A stretch of DNA of 64,000 nucleotides from Cytobacillus oceanisediminis (GTDB taxonomy: Bacteria; Bacillota; Bacilli; Bacillales; Cytobacillaceae), in the NCBI RefSeq assembly GCF_022811925.1, contig NZ_CP065512.1, positions 1 through 64,000 on the forward strand, in the 5' to 3' direction. Positions 41,546 through 50,264 of the stretch are shown here, one piece after another. The notes under the pieces are model-generated. The model was not told the DNA's origin. It saw nothing but the letters and a program-made list of their open reading frames with translations, and did not search any database. The position numbers were made by a program, and so were the translations under genes. Within the stretch, counting starts at the first letter, position 1. Every line of letters begins with the position of its first letter.

Positions 41546-43123
41546 ATGATCACAACACATGTACGCTATAGAAGGGCTATATATAGTCTGCTTTATCTAT
41601 TGAAAAACAGCACCACCAACAGTGAATTTAATGCTTTGATGAAACATCTTGATAAAACAATGAAAAAGCATCTGCCGGAAAATAAACTGGAGAACTCTCA
41701 GCTTTTCTTTAAAGAAGTAACCAGATTCTTATTAAAGATCTTGGAAGACTACTATGAAATTGAGCATGGGGTTCATTCTACTTCAACAGCCGCTTCCGAT
41801 GTATTTACCCTAACACCAAAAGGCAGCCACCATGAGATGCAGCTCCTCGAGGAGAAATATACGGCCAAAAACCGCTTCTGGAATTATTTCCTTCGGGAGT
41901 TTGATTATGAATACTGGAAAGATAGCCGCTCCAATTACAGAAGGTATGACAGTATTGGCCAAAAAGACGAAAATGGCAAAATCACTATTCGAACAAATGA
42001 GATTCTTTTGGAAGGGGAGTACTTTCTTCCGAAAAATCGCTATGGCCAGTCCATGGAACTTGCACATGACTTCAATGATTTCGTCAGCATGTTGAGGCAA
42101 ATTCGAAGTGTGAAGATGAACGTTGATAATATCATACAGAATCATCAGCGACTGCTGGCTGCCATTGAAGAGTTTAATAAGCGAATTGAGCAACTCGTTA
42201 AGAACGAAGAGCTTAAATTCTACAACAGCAATCTGAAATCACTTTTATCCCGGATCCTTATTCCAGTTTCAGCACTTTTGGATGAAGAAGTTAAAAATGC
42301 CTGCCTTGAATCTGGAAGAAAGGTCTTTATCAAAAAACCTTCACTTGCTGACTTCCTGTCCATCGGGGCATCTGTTTATGTCTACTCGGCCCATGATTTG
42401 GACGATGATTCATCCTATATGGCCAAGCCGATTGAGTTTGGGCAGAAAGCGGGAGATTCCGAACAGCTTAAATTCCATGGCATTGGCCAGGTGACAGGAA
42501 TAAACGCAGATTGCGAAAGGTCACTCGGCGGCAATAACCCCTATGTTATTAATCATAATATCTATGTTTCTGCCAATCAGGAAGACTTTCTGGCTTGGCT
42601 TCCAGAACCGCTGCAGGACGAAATCAAATTCTATGAAGATATGATGTCTTCATTAGACAAAGACATCGGCTCTGTTCAATATAACCCGCTTTCCTCTAAT
42701 ACTCTATCCATAGAGGGCATGGCAAAGGAAGTCCCTTCTGATGTAAAACAATTCATAAACAGCTGCATTGCCAGTATGGACTCTTCAGAAAGGGAAGAGG
42801 AACAAGCTGCTGAAGAAAGCGAATATGAATTCGAAGTCGTGAGGCGCATTGAAATTAATAGCTTCCTGTTCCGTCCGCATCCCTTAAAAGACTTCCAGTT
42901 TGCCATATTTGAAGATGAAGCCGGGAACATTGCAGGGGTTAAGACCGACAGAAATGGAAGGAAATTAGTTTATCAAACACAAAATGCAGATGAAGTTTTA
43001 AAGGCAATGCAATTGCCCGATGGTGTTTATGCCATCCATCATTTCAGCAAGAGGATGATGAACAGACAGCAGGCCATCAAGCGATTTTACCCATACAAAG
43101 AAAAGCGGGAGGCAACAGCATGA
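41546..43123 (+). CDS. Large unknown protein of the Ubl cassette
   Basis: 525 residues, ATG after AGAAGGGGGAG; its last codons overlap the E2-like gene start (ATGA). Residues 1-210 are helical; the middle (about 255-360) contains SLADFLSIGASVYVYSAHD, PIEFGQKAGDS and YVINHNIYVSANQED; residues 440-515 form an alpha/beta domain (FQFAIFEDEAGNIAGVKTD, DGVYAIHHFSKRMMN). No known catalytic motif was found. Tight coupling to the E2-like gene suggests a dedicated partner, for example a scaffold, target or unrecognised PRTRC component. Confidence 0.6.
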   Translation: MITTHVRYRRAIYSLLYLLKNSTTNSEFNALMKHLDKTMKKHLPENKLENSQLFFKEVTRFLLKILEDYYEIEHGVHSTSTAASDVFTLTPKGSHHEMQLLEEKYTAKNRFWNYFLREFDYEYWKDSRSNYRRYDSIGQKDENGKITIRTNEILLEGEYFLPKNRYGQSMELAHDFNDFVSMLRQIRSVKMNVDNIIQNHQRLLAAIEEFNKRIEQLVKNEELKFYNSNLKSLLSRILIPVSALLDEEVKNACLESGRKVFIKKPSLADFLSIGASVYVYSAHDLDDDSSYMAKPIEFGQKAGDSEQLKFHGIGQVTGINADCERSLGGNNPYVINHNIYVSANQEDFLAWLPEPLQDEIKFYEDMMSSLDKDIGSVQYNPLSSNTLSIEGMAKEVPSDVKQFINSCIASMDSSEREEEQAAEESEYEFEVVRRIEINSFLFRPHPLKDFQFAIFEDEAGNIAGVKTDRNGRKLVYQTQNADEVLKAMQLPDGVYAIHHFSKRMMNRQQAIKRFYPYKEKREATA

Positions 43124-43884
43124 CACATCAATCCACGATGATTCTCCTTGAACCGGAACGTGTTACCGTTACGACTACGAATGAAGATGGAATTAAGACA
43201 GTAAAGAACACGAACATCGAAAATATCCAGCGAATCTTTATGAAAGAGCAGGCAATGGAAACAGAACTTTTGCCTTCTCAATGGGGAGTAGTGAAGTATT
43301 ACCGTAAAAACCATTACGAGGGCTATGTGATGACTACTCCTCCTGCAACGAGGAAAATAACTTTGGACCTAAGAAGTAATCATATCCCTGCTGAATTAAC
43401 AATTCCGGTTCCGCCGCTTGTCTGGATTTTTGAAATCTTTAAGAATGCCCAGGGGGAGAAGACATTGACTCATTCAATGATCTTCACCATCAAGCATGAG
43501 CTACTGTCCTTGAAAGATAAAGTGCTCCATGCACCGTATCCGAATATTGGTGTTAATCATGGCATTTGCTGGGGAAGGGGCAACACGCCAAGTGTCCCTA
43601 CAGCGAAATCCCTTCAAAATGTTCCGGCAAGATTCTTTTCGCAGCCGTTTAACTTTGATTTATCCGTGAACAGAGTGAAGCTGTTTAACCATGTGAATCC
43701 TGATACCAGCACTGCAGAACAAACGGACAGCGCCATCTACCACATGATCAAGCTGGCGAAGGAATTCGAGGAAGCTAAGAATGAGGGGAAAGAATATTCT
43801 TATCCTTTTGAAACGCTGAAAGAAGCCGGCACAATGGATGTGGAGCGGGCTATCCGCAACACTTTGCCTGGAATCTTTTCCTGA
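43120..43884 (+). CDS. E2-like protein (PRTRC-B / BilB-like)
   Basis: 254 residues. LHAPYPNIGVNHGICWGRG (about 136-154) parallels the E2 ubiquitin-conjugating active site, where HPNI is followed by G.IC with the catalytic Cys; PRTRC protein B has the same PY-PN-x-G-x-x-CWG form. The preceding VPPLVWIFEIFKN gives the beta-strand and Pro pattern also seen in that family. The Cys would carry the Ubl thioester. It starts inside the end of the 525-aa gene, and a strong inverted repeat lies between it and the JAMM gene. Confidence 0.78.
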   Translation: MTHQSTMILLEPERVTVTTTNEDGIKTVKNTNIENIQRIFMKEQAMETELLPSQWGVVKYYRKNHYEGYVMTTPPATRKITLDLRSNHIPAELTIPVPPLVWIFEIFKNAQGEKTLTHSMIFTIKHELLSLKDKVLHAPYPNIGVNHGICWGRGNTPSVPTAKSLQNVPARFFSQPFNFDLSVNRVKLFNHVNPDTSTAEQTDSAIYHMIKLAKEFEEAKNEGKEYSYPFETLKEAGTMDVERAIRNTLPGIFS

Positions 43885-43910
43885 TGACAACCAGAGTCTA
43901 GTAGAATGTA

Positions 43911-43970
43911 GTGCAATTTACGAGAATCCCCTTGATTCTACTTAAATATAGGGGATTCCCCTAATTGCAC
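43911..43970 (+). promoter_or_regulatory. Nested long inverted repeat between E2-like and JAMM genes
   Basis: Outer arms GTGCAATT (43911) and AATTGCAC (43963) and inner arms GAATCCCC (43924) and GGGGATTC (43951) are all perfect 8-bp matches, with a small internal loop and a 19-nt apical loop. No T-run follows. It may be an operator, an RNA regulatory hairpin or a processing site that changes the ratio of E2-like to JAMM protein. Confidence 0.6.
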
Positions 43971-44016
43971 AAAACCTTACACAACATGAATATGAAAGAA
44001 TGGGAGAGATTATGCC

Positions 44017-45114
44017 ATGTCCACTCCGGCACTCAATTTAACCAATTTACTAGCAAACCAAATTAATGGGTACGTTGCCCATGATAAACAATACAGCGCT
44101 GATAGGCTTAAGAAAATAACGTATGTCACTGCCTCAAACGGGTTATTCAGGGTAGAAAAGACTCCTGTAGCCATCTTCAAAGTCAAAGTCCATCCATTTG
44201 AAAAAGAGATTCCTGGCCTATTGCCGATGGAAGAAGGTCCGGAACTCCTGATCCCCAAGATTCCTTTCAAGTTCCTCCAGCAAGCATTAAGCTGGTACAT
44301 TGACGTTTATGACCAGGACGGAACAGAAGCTTCCCTATTATTCTTCTGGAATAAAGAAAACAAGGCCATTCCCCAGCATTACTCTGACAACAGTGAAATC
44401 AAGGGACTGCTTGCTGATGGCCAGCTGATTGTCTATGTACCTCGCCAAGTGAACCAAAAAGGGCTTTCTGAATTCCATATGGATCCGATGGTGGACTACT
44501 TGCGCAAAAACTTTGCCCTTTTATGTGAAACACACAGCCATAACACCATGAATGCATTCTTCAGCTCCACAGATGACAGCAACGAGAATGCAACCCAGTT
44601 TTATGGTGTCTGGGGAAAAGTAAAGGATGAGCGTCCGCAGTTTGCTTTCCGTTATGTGAGCGGAGATGCCAAAGTACAAATCAGCCCGGATGTATTGTTT
44701 GACTGGCCAACTGTCACCACAACACATTCTATCGATTTGGAATCCGATTTTCCTGGCTTTAATCCCATGCACAGCGTTCATGTTGAGGAAACCATATATA
44801 TGGGGCCATTCCCAAATTTGGATTATCCGGCTGAATGGATGGAGCAGCATCAGAAGAAAGCTCCTGCCCGTCCAGCACCGAGCTATTACCCTTATAAGAT
44901 GACCCACCTCTTTGAAGATGAAATATATGAAACTGGCGGCGCCCACCGATTCAGCTACGGATTTGAAAATGCCGAAATTGAAGAGCTGCTGGAACCAGAG
45001 GACCTTGCGAACAGAAATGATATTATGGATAACCTGCTCGACATGACAGGGGATTATGCCCGCCTTGGCTATGACAAGGTAATCGAGCGGACTATTGATG
45101 CGTCATTAAAATAA
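44017..45114 (+). CDS. JAMM/MPN metalloprotease (PRTRC-A / BilC-like)
   Basis: 365 residues. Near residue 169 it reads THSHNTMNAFFSSTDD, an exact H-x-H-x7-S-x2-D JAMM zinc site; acidic residues upstream could supply the catalytic Glu. PRTRC protein A has the same HSHN..AFFS..D signature. JAMM enzymes of such cassettes trim Ubl C-termini and remove Ubl from targets. The N-terminal 130 residues are a separate alpha/beta domain. It starts 132 nt after the E2-like gene; a C(UAAC)G terminator-like hairpin follows. Confidence 0.82.
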   Translation: MSTPALNLTNLLANQINGYVAHDKQYSADRLKKITYVTASNGLFRVEKTPVAIFKVKVHPFEKEIPGLLPMEEGPELLIPKIPFKFLQQALSWYIDVYDQDGTEASLLFFWNKENKAIPQHYSDNSEIKGLLADGQLIVYVPRQVNQKGLSEFHMDPMVDYLRKNFALLCETHSHNTMNAFFSSTDDSNENATQFYGVWGKVKDERPQFAFRYVSGDAKVQISPDVLFDWPTVTTTHSIDLESDFPGFNPMHSVHVEETIYMGPFPNLDYPAEWMEQHQKKAPARPAPSYYPYKMTHLFEDEIYETGGAHRFSYGFENAEIEELLEPEDLANRNDIMDNLLDMTGDYARLGYDKVIERTIDASLK

Positions 45115-45120
45115 ACACTG

Positions 45121-45140
45121 GAGGGGCTAACGCCCCCTCC
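45121..45140 (+). terminator. C(UAAC)G hairpin between JAMM and E1-like genes
   Basis: Perfect stem GGGGC/GCCCC around TAAC, then CCTCCCATTTTGGTTTTT. The weak T-run suggests partial termination or attenuation. Confidence 0.5.
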
Positions 45141-45175
45141 CATTTTGGTTTTTCATAGAAGGGAGAATGATAGGG

Positions 45176-46042
45176 ATGTCTATAAAATTAGACTTTGAAC
45201 CTGTTTTAACGCTAAATACCCAGCGGGATAAAGGAAAGGTGTTCATCGTGATCGGGGCAGGCGGAACAGGCTCTTATTTCTTGCCCCAGCTGGCAAGGCA
45301 GGTAGCCATACAAAACAGAATGAGAAGAATGAAAGGGGAACCTGAACATAAGATATTGGTTGTGGATGCAGATACGGTCAGTCTATCCAATCTCAATAGG
45401 CAAAACTTTATTGAAAAGGACTTGGATATCAATAAAGCGCAGGTATTGGCAACCCGCTATGGAATGGCATTTGGGATTAACATTGCCTACCTGGACAAAT
45501 ATATCATCAGTACAGACATGCTGGTAGATACCGTTATCGCCGCTTTCAATGTGCGAGAGGAAATTCCGGTTTTAGTAGATTGCGTGGACAATAATAAAAC
45601 AAGGGTCTTCATTCATGAAACAATTGAGCGCCTATCCGGAATAGCCGATGTGTTCTCATTGAGCAGCGGGAATGAACTTTATACAGGGCAGGTCGTCTGC
45701 GGATTTGTGCCAAGATTGAGTAAGAGTGTTTATCAGGACTCTGGATTATTCCGCACTCCTTCTGTTACGGATATGTTCCCTGAGATATTAGAGGGTGGAG
45801 ATAAGCTTCCGACCGAGCTGAGCTGTGATGAAGCAGCCATCTCTCATCCGCAGAATATCATGACCAATATGACTGCCGCCATGCTGCTGTTCAGTTTCGC
45901 CAATCTGATTATGACAGCCGATACTGAAGATGAAACCAACCCAGGACTCTCCTATTTCGCCCAAACTTTTGATACACAAAACGGGAATTTCCGCCGATTC
46001 CCGAATAAGAAGTCTGTTATCAGTCAATACATCCATGAATAA
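45176..46042 (+). CDS. E1-like ThiF-family adenylyltransferase (PRTRC-ThiF / BilD-like)
   Basis: 288 residues from ATG 45176; an ATG nine nt earlier sits too close to AAGGGAG. VIGAGGTGSYFLPQLARQ is the nucleotide-binding loop, LVVDADTVSLSNLNRQNF with a following DINKAQVLA is the ThiF/MoeB/E1 D..N.NRQ..K signature, and VDCVDNNKTR supplies the D-N motif. GQVVCGFV near residue 180 is a candidate catalytic Cys. It would adenylate the C-terminal Gly of the Ubl and pass it to the E2-like Cys. It overlaps the RNase H-like gene by 8 nt. Confidence 0.88.
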   Translation: MSIKLDFEPVLTLNTQRDKGKVFIVIGAGGTGSYFLPQLARQVAIQNRMRRMKGEPEHKILVVDADTVSLSNLNRQNFIEKDLDINKAQVLATRYGMAFGINIAYLDKYIISTDMLVDTVIAAFNVREEIPVLVDCVDNNKTRVFIHETIERLSGIADVFSLSSGNELYTGQVVCGFVPRLSKSVYQDSGLFRTPSVTDMFPEILEGGDKLPTELSCDEAAISHPQNIMTNMTAAMLLFSFANLIMTADTEDETNPGLSYFAQTFDTQNGNFRRFPNKKSVISQYIHE

Positions 46043-46709
46043 GAAGACAAAGCAGATGGTTAGGTATGCCCGCCATCTGTTTTTTTTATGGGATGAATTA
46101 AAAAACGGCAGTCAATTGGAGAAGGCGGCGGAAACCAAGATTCAATTCGAGATTGCCTTGAAAGAATTAAGGTCAAATGGATATGATGTCAAGGAACTAC
46201 TGGAGGGCCTGAAATTGGATTTACATTATCATTCTGAATTTGGCTCCATTGTCATTTTCACTGACGGCGCATTGCGTCACAGTCACAAACTTGGTGTAAG
46301 ATCAGCCTGCAGTTTTGCTGTTTATGGAAATGGAAAGCTATTGGACCTGCAGGGAACGATTATGGGCGATTCCATTCTTCATGTCTCTGGGAAAATACTG
46401 CCGGCTGATTCCATGCTTGCGGAGTATCACGGGATGCTGCAGGCGGTAAAATATGTTGATAAGCATAATATAAAATCTAACAGCTTTATCTTCCTGTCCG
46501 ATTGTTTTTCCATGGTGGACCTATTAACGGGTCAAAAGCTTCACCACCGAAAGATTTTCCTTCAATATGGGGAGGAGATAAAAAAATACACAGACAGGCT
46601 ATCCTCAGTGGAATTCAAGCACATTCCAAGAGCGTATAACAAAATAGCAGACCAGCATGTTAATAAATTGCTTGACTCATATGAAAGGGGCGAATTGTTG
46701 TGCAACTAA
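46035..46709 (+). CDS. RNase H-like protein
   Basis: 224 residues from ATG 46035, inside the end of the E1-like gene. Residues 1-70 are helical. The remainder is an RNase HI fold with acidic residues in the right order: IVIFTDGALR, MLAEYHGMLQAVKY, FIFLSDCFSMVDLL and KIADQHVNKLL. It should cut RNA in RNA-DNA hybrids, for example during replication primer removal. Coupling to the E1-like gene ties it to this operon. Confidence 0.8.
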   Translation: MNKKTKQMVRYARHLFFLWDELKNGSQLEKAAETKIQFEIALKELRSNGYDVKELLEGLKLDLHYHSEFGSIVIFTDGALRHSHKLGVRSACSFAVYGNGKLLDLQGTIMGDSILHVSGKILPADSMLAEYHGMLQAVKYVDKHNIKSNSFIFLSDCFSMVDLLTGQKLHHRKIFLQYGEEIKKYTDRLSSVEFKHIPRAYNKIADQHVNKLLDSYERGELLCN

Positions 46710-47113
46710 CAAAAGAAGAGGCTCTAGAACTAATGAATGCATTACAGCCGCATATAACTGGCTTTTCTGTAACCTTCCAGCTTGAGGGGAAACCAGGGCA
46801 AGAAATCATTTGCGGAGGAAAGGTCACAAAAATCGTGGATATGTCCCAATGGGGCGATGAAAACGAACAAGGCTGGCTGATTTATGTCACACTCGATGAC
46901 GGCGCTGGTGAAATGCTCATTGTTGTACCAGGTCTCCTATGGGAGGAAGTGGATGCGGAAGTAGGGGATGTTGTAATTGCATCAGGTATCTTGTTCTCCC
47001 TACCTAAAACATGTCAGTTTAAGTCCAAAGCAGATACAGACATTTTAGTGGTGAGGGCAGATGACCCGCTTCGCCTCCTTGTTAGAACCATAAGAAAACT
47101 GCCGAAAGAATAG
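46700..47113 (+). CDS. OB-fold nucleic-acid-binding protein
   Basis: 137 residues, GTG start overlapping the RNase H-like stop. IICGGKVTKIVDMSQ, GWLIYVTLDDGAGEMLIVVPG and VGDVVIASGILFS resemble the OB-fold found at the C-terminal end of DnaE and in tRNA-anticodon-like domains. It may bind single-stranded DNA or assist the phage polymerase. A clear terminator follows. Confidence 0.68.
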   Translation: MQLTKEEALELMNALQPHITGFSVTFQLEGKPGQEIICGGKVTKIVDMSQWGDENEQGWLIYVTLDDGAGEMLIVVPGLLWEEVDAEVGDVVIASGILFSLPKTCQFKSKADTDILVVRADDPLRLLVRTIRKLPKE

Positions 47114-47137
47114 ACGATTTTTCGTCTATTTTTTTTG
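47111..47137 (+). terminator. Terminator after the Ubl-RNase H operon
   Basis: Perfect stem TAGACGA/TCGTCTA, loop TTTT, then a run of eight or more T. Confidence 0.9.
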
Positions 47138-47167
47138 CTTAATTTCATGAACGAAAGGTGAGAGAAC

Positions 47168-47812
47168 ATGAAAAAACATTTTCAAATAGCAAAAGAAGAA
47201 TTCTCCCTGTATGGAAATGAAGGCACTCAGCTGCAAAATCTGCTCGCACTGCTGATTGGCCAATCTGCAGAACCAGCCATTACAGGTCAATTAGCTGCTC
47301 TTGGCATTAATGGGATCACTCAGCTGTCAAAAGAGGAACTGATGGAGTATCCAGGGATTGGTGAAATGTCGGCAACCCGGATTAACGCAGCTCTGGCACT
47401 TGCATCCCTTGCCATTAAAAGGGCAAATGACACTCGATACATCATTCGCTCTCCAGAGGATGCTGCCAAATATCTGGATGAATTAAAGCACCTGCAACAG
47501 GAACACTTTGTTGCTGTTTATCTAAATACTAAAAACCAGGTGATTTCCAAGAAAACCATATTTATCGGTAGCCTAAATAGCTGCATTGTCCACCCCAGGG
47601 AGATTTTCAAAGAAGCCTACAGGTTAAGCTCTGCAAGCGTTATTGTGGCTCATAACCACCCTTCCGGAAATCGAAATCCATCTCGAGAGGACATTGAAAT
47701 GACAAAAAGATTAGCTGAAACAGGCCGGGTACTCGGGATTGAACTTATTGATCACATTATTATTGGCGATGGAAGTTTCACTTCATTAAAGGAAAGCGGC
47801 TATATAAATTAA
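47168..47812 (+). CDS. radC: RadC-family JAMM protein
   Basis: 214 residues, ATG after GAAAGGTGAGAG. It has a helix-hairpin-helix region (LMEYPGIGEMSATRINAAL) and the RadC JAMM motif SVIVAHNHPSGNRNPSRED, preceded by VYLNTKNQVI. RadC proteins are about 220 residues and are common on mobile elements; a repair role is disputed. This is the second JAMM gene near the Ubl cassette, though with its own transcription unit. Confidence 0.9.
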   Translation: MKKHFQIAKEEFSLYGNEGTQLQNLLALLIGQSAEPAITGQLAALGINGITQLSKEELMEYPGIGEMSATRINAALALASLAIKRANDTRYIIRSPEDAAKYLDELKHLQQEHFVAVYLNTKNQVISKKTIFIGSLNSCIVHPREIFKEAYRLSSASVIVAHNHPSGNRNPSREDIEMTKRLAETGRVLGIELIDHIIIGDGSFTSLKESGYIN

Positions 47813-47929
47813 ATAATTTCTTATTACCAAACCAATCTATTATAAAAGGACCATTACTGGTAGATTTTTTTAAATAACGTGATATTATTATGGATGTAAA
47901 AATTAAACTTATTTGGGGGGCATTTCATA

Positions 47930-48619
47930 ATGCAAAAGTTTTCAAAATTTTTGGTTTCAGCTTTGTTAGCCGGCACGTTCCTAACTGGTTGCGGCGGTGC
48001 TGAAGAATCTACTACAGGCAGTGAACCACAAGAAGAGCCAAAGCCAGCGGAGCAAAAAGATAAAAAAGTCTCCAAGCCTAAAAAGGATGAAGCTGGAAAT
48101 ACAATTCTAGACGAAGTTGGCCAAACACATGAAAGTGAAGCTGGAAAAGCTGAATTGATGAAGATAAAGAAAATCAATGAAACGGTTGACATTGCGCCTT
48201 TGAAGGTAACTGTTCAAGATATTAAGGTTATTAAGCTATCTGATGTGGACCCGACATTTGCAGAGGATTTAGCGTTACAGATGGATGGAGAAGCGGAGCT
48301 TTTAAAGAAAGGTTTCTCTTATGTTCAGGTAAAGTACACAGCCGAGAACACAGCAGATCAGAACGTTGAATGGTATGATTTAATGAACGTTATCACTGAC
48401 AAAGGTGAGCAGATTGACGGTCAATTGAAGGACTTCTTAATCGATGATGCTGACCTGGATTCAGAATTTATCGGAAAAGTGAAGAAGGAATATGTAGATT
48501 CTTTTGTCCTTAAGGATGGGGACATTAGTAAGGCTAAATTGGTGTTCGGCAATACAATGAATGCAGATACTTATGAAGATATTACTGGAGAGCAGACAGT
48601 TGAATATACTCTAGATTAA
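47930..48619 (+). CDS. Secreted lipoprotein with DUF4352-like domain
   Basis: 229 residues, ATG after GGGGGG. MQKFSKFLVSALLAGTFLTGC is a lipoprotein signal with lipobox LTGC. A charged linker of about 65 residues leads to a beta-sandwich-like domain (VDIAPLKVTVQDIKVIKLS, GFSYVQVKYTAENTADQNVEWY) typical of DUF4352-type Firmicutes lipoproteins. It would face outside the cell. Likely expressed in the lysogen; function unknown. Confidence 0.68.
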   Translation: MQKFSKFLVSALLAGTFLTGCGGAEESTTGSEPQEEPKPAEQKDKKVSKPKKDEAGNTILDEVGQTHESEAGKAELMKIKKINETVDIAPLKVTVQDIKVIKLSDVDPTFAEDLALQMDGEAELLKKGFSYVQVKYTAENTADQNVEWYDLMNVITDKGEQIDGQLKDFLIDDADLDSEFIGKVKKEYVDSFVLKDGDISKAKLVFGNTMNADTYEDITGEQTVEYTLD

Positions 48620-48635
48620 TAGTTTGAATGTTGAA

Positions 48636-48661
48636 GGAAGGCGAAATGCCTTCCTTTTTTA
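48636..48661 (+). terminator. Terminator after lipoprotein gene
   Basis: Stem GGAAGGC/GCCTTCC, loop GAAAT, then TTTTTT. Confidence 0.85.
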
Positions 48662-48689
48662 TTTGCAAAGATTCTCTAATTCTAAAAAA

Positions 48690-49390
48690 TAATTTCTCCT
48701 GACCGCTTGACAATTCAAAATCAAATGGTTGTGTTTGTAACTGCCAAAGGAAATCCCTTCAAGGGTCAGAGATGCAACCTCTGTCAAAACGCTGTCTACT
48801 GTTCCGACAAAAGCGAACGGCAAAAAAGAATAAAGGTCGGGATTGCCCTGAAAGCGACTCTAAATAAACAGGCTAGGTGAGCTGAGCCAATGCACAAAAT
48901 CAGCGTATTCTCCATCAGTCAAGGGTTTTCCGCTGTTTGAGCCCGGGAGAAGAGACTCAGAGGGGTGACGACGACCTCTTGCAGAAAAGGTACGGGTGGA
49001 ATCCTGGCTTCTCCGGAAGCGTAGCAGGTGAGCGAAACACATTGGGCAGGATTGATGTGTGTTTGCCTGAAAGATAAAACTTTGTGTAAAACAGCGGTGA
49101 CTCACAATCTCTCAGACACTTATACAAAAGTGTAATGTCATTCATCTATCCTGCTCTATGAATCTAAGAGAATCTTTTCTTTTAGCCATAGGGTAGGTGT
49201 AGTCTGATCTACTCCAACTCGACGACTTTCCAAAAGTATAAGTGTCTACAGGGTTTTGTCTTCCATTTAGGTTACTGACTGTCTTAGATGAATCATCCAC
49301 TTTGACAGTCACCTACTTTAGTCAGTCAACTTGACAGTCAGTAGCTTAATCGAACACAAAACAATCATTATCTCCAGGAGGATTACATCA
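48690..49390 (+). ncRNA. 700-bp non-coding region, possible structured RNA
   Basis: There is no supported gene here; open frames are short and lack ribosome sites. The DNA is GC-richer than usual spacers and has several complementary segments: GGAGAAG (48949) with CTTCTCC (49007), AGAGG (48960) with CCTCT (48974), and AACACAT (49036) with ATGTGTGTT (49052). TTGACAGTCA occurs twice near 49293 and 49330. It may encode a structured RNA or a large control region. No known RNA class was recognised. Confidence 0.4.
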
Positions 49391-49392
49391 AC

Positions 49393-50208
49393 ATGAAATT
49401 TAGCCTTGAACCAAAAGATATCAAAGCCATTGCACAATACGTAGGAAGTGCTGCTACTCCGGAAGAAGTTCAGCAAATCCATGACATCATTGACCTTCAT
49501 CCAGATGCAAAGGAAATCAAAAATGCGATTACAGTCGAATTGCTCAACATGCTTCTTCAGGGAGTAACTGAACAGCTTGAAGCCAAGCAAGAAGCAGACC
49601 TTGAAGAGGAAAATGACTTCGAGGATGAAGAAGATGATTATGATTATGAGGACGATTACGACTTCTATTTTGACTCATTCGATGATGAGGATGATGAGGA
49701 CGAAGAGTTTGATGCCCAGTCTGCTGTACTTGCCAGTCTACAGTCAAATCAATTGGCTAAGGCTATCGCAGAACAGGTGAAAGAACCTAAAGCAGAAGCG
49801 GATGACCTATCATCTTTAATCAAGGCTCAGGCAGAACCTCAGTTATTAGCGGCCCTGATTCGTGAGCAGCTGGAAGAAATGGACCACGAAGCGGATTACG
49901 AAGAAGAACGCTATAGCACAGTAGAAGAGGTTCTTGACGAAATTGTTGAAGAAATCCTGGAGTTTGACTATAACGACCAGCTTGAAATTCCACTTCCTAT
50001 CGCCCCTGATTCTATTGAATTGATGGAGCATGTCTTTGAGTTTCAATTCAACCAGAAGGCAAGAGACAGAGAGTTAGGAGAAGAGGAATACAAGAATGAA
50101 TATACTGCTTATCTTATGACTGAACTTGCATCCGCTTTAGTGAACCGCGGGTATGAATTGGCATTTGAAGTGCAAGGTGGACAGGTTAGACCTGTTTTAA
50201 CCTGGTAA
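49393..50208 (+). CDS. Highly acidic hypothetical protein
   Basis: 271 residues, ATG after CAGGAGG. Residues 1-65 are helical; about 68-105 are almost only Asp, Glu, Tyr and Phe; the C-terminal half is helical with a final folded segment (ELAFEVQGGQVRPVLTW). The acidic tract could mimic DNA or bind basic proteins or SSB-type partners. It lies directly upstream of the replicase gene. No family recognised. Confidence 0.52.
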   Translation: MKFSLEPKDIKAIAQYVGSAATPEEVQQIHDIIDLHPDAKEIKNAITVELLNMLLQGVTEQLEAKQEADLEEENDFEDEEDDYDYEDDYDFYFDSFDDEDDEDEEFDAQSAVLASLQSNQLAKAIAEQVKEPKAEADDLSSLIKAQAEPQLLAALIREQLEEMDHEADYEEERYSTVEEVLDEIVEEILEFDYNDQLEIPLPIAPDSIELMEHVFEFQFNQKARDRELGEEEYKNEYTAYLMTELASALVNRGYELAFEVQGGQVRPVLTW

Positions 50209-50215
50209 TGAAAAA

Positions 50216-50233
50216 GGGTGGCTTCGGCTGCCC
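50216..50233 (+). terminator. C(UUCG)G hairpin before replicase gene
   Basis: Stem GGGTGGC/GCTGCCC with loop TTCG, then TTATTAT; possibly a weak terminator. Confidence 0.55.
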
Positions 50234-50264
50234 TTATTATCTGGAAGGGAGAGAACCTATATAA

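Noticed and set aside
48860..49145. Leftward 81- and 62-codon frames in the 700-bp gap
   Set aside because: They overlap each other in different frames, lack ribosome sites and have no protein-like pattern.
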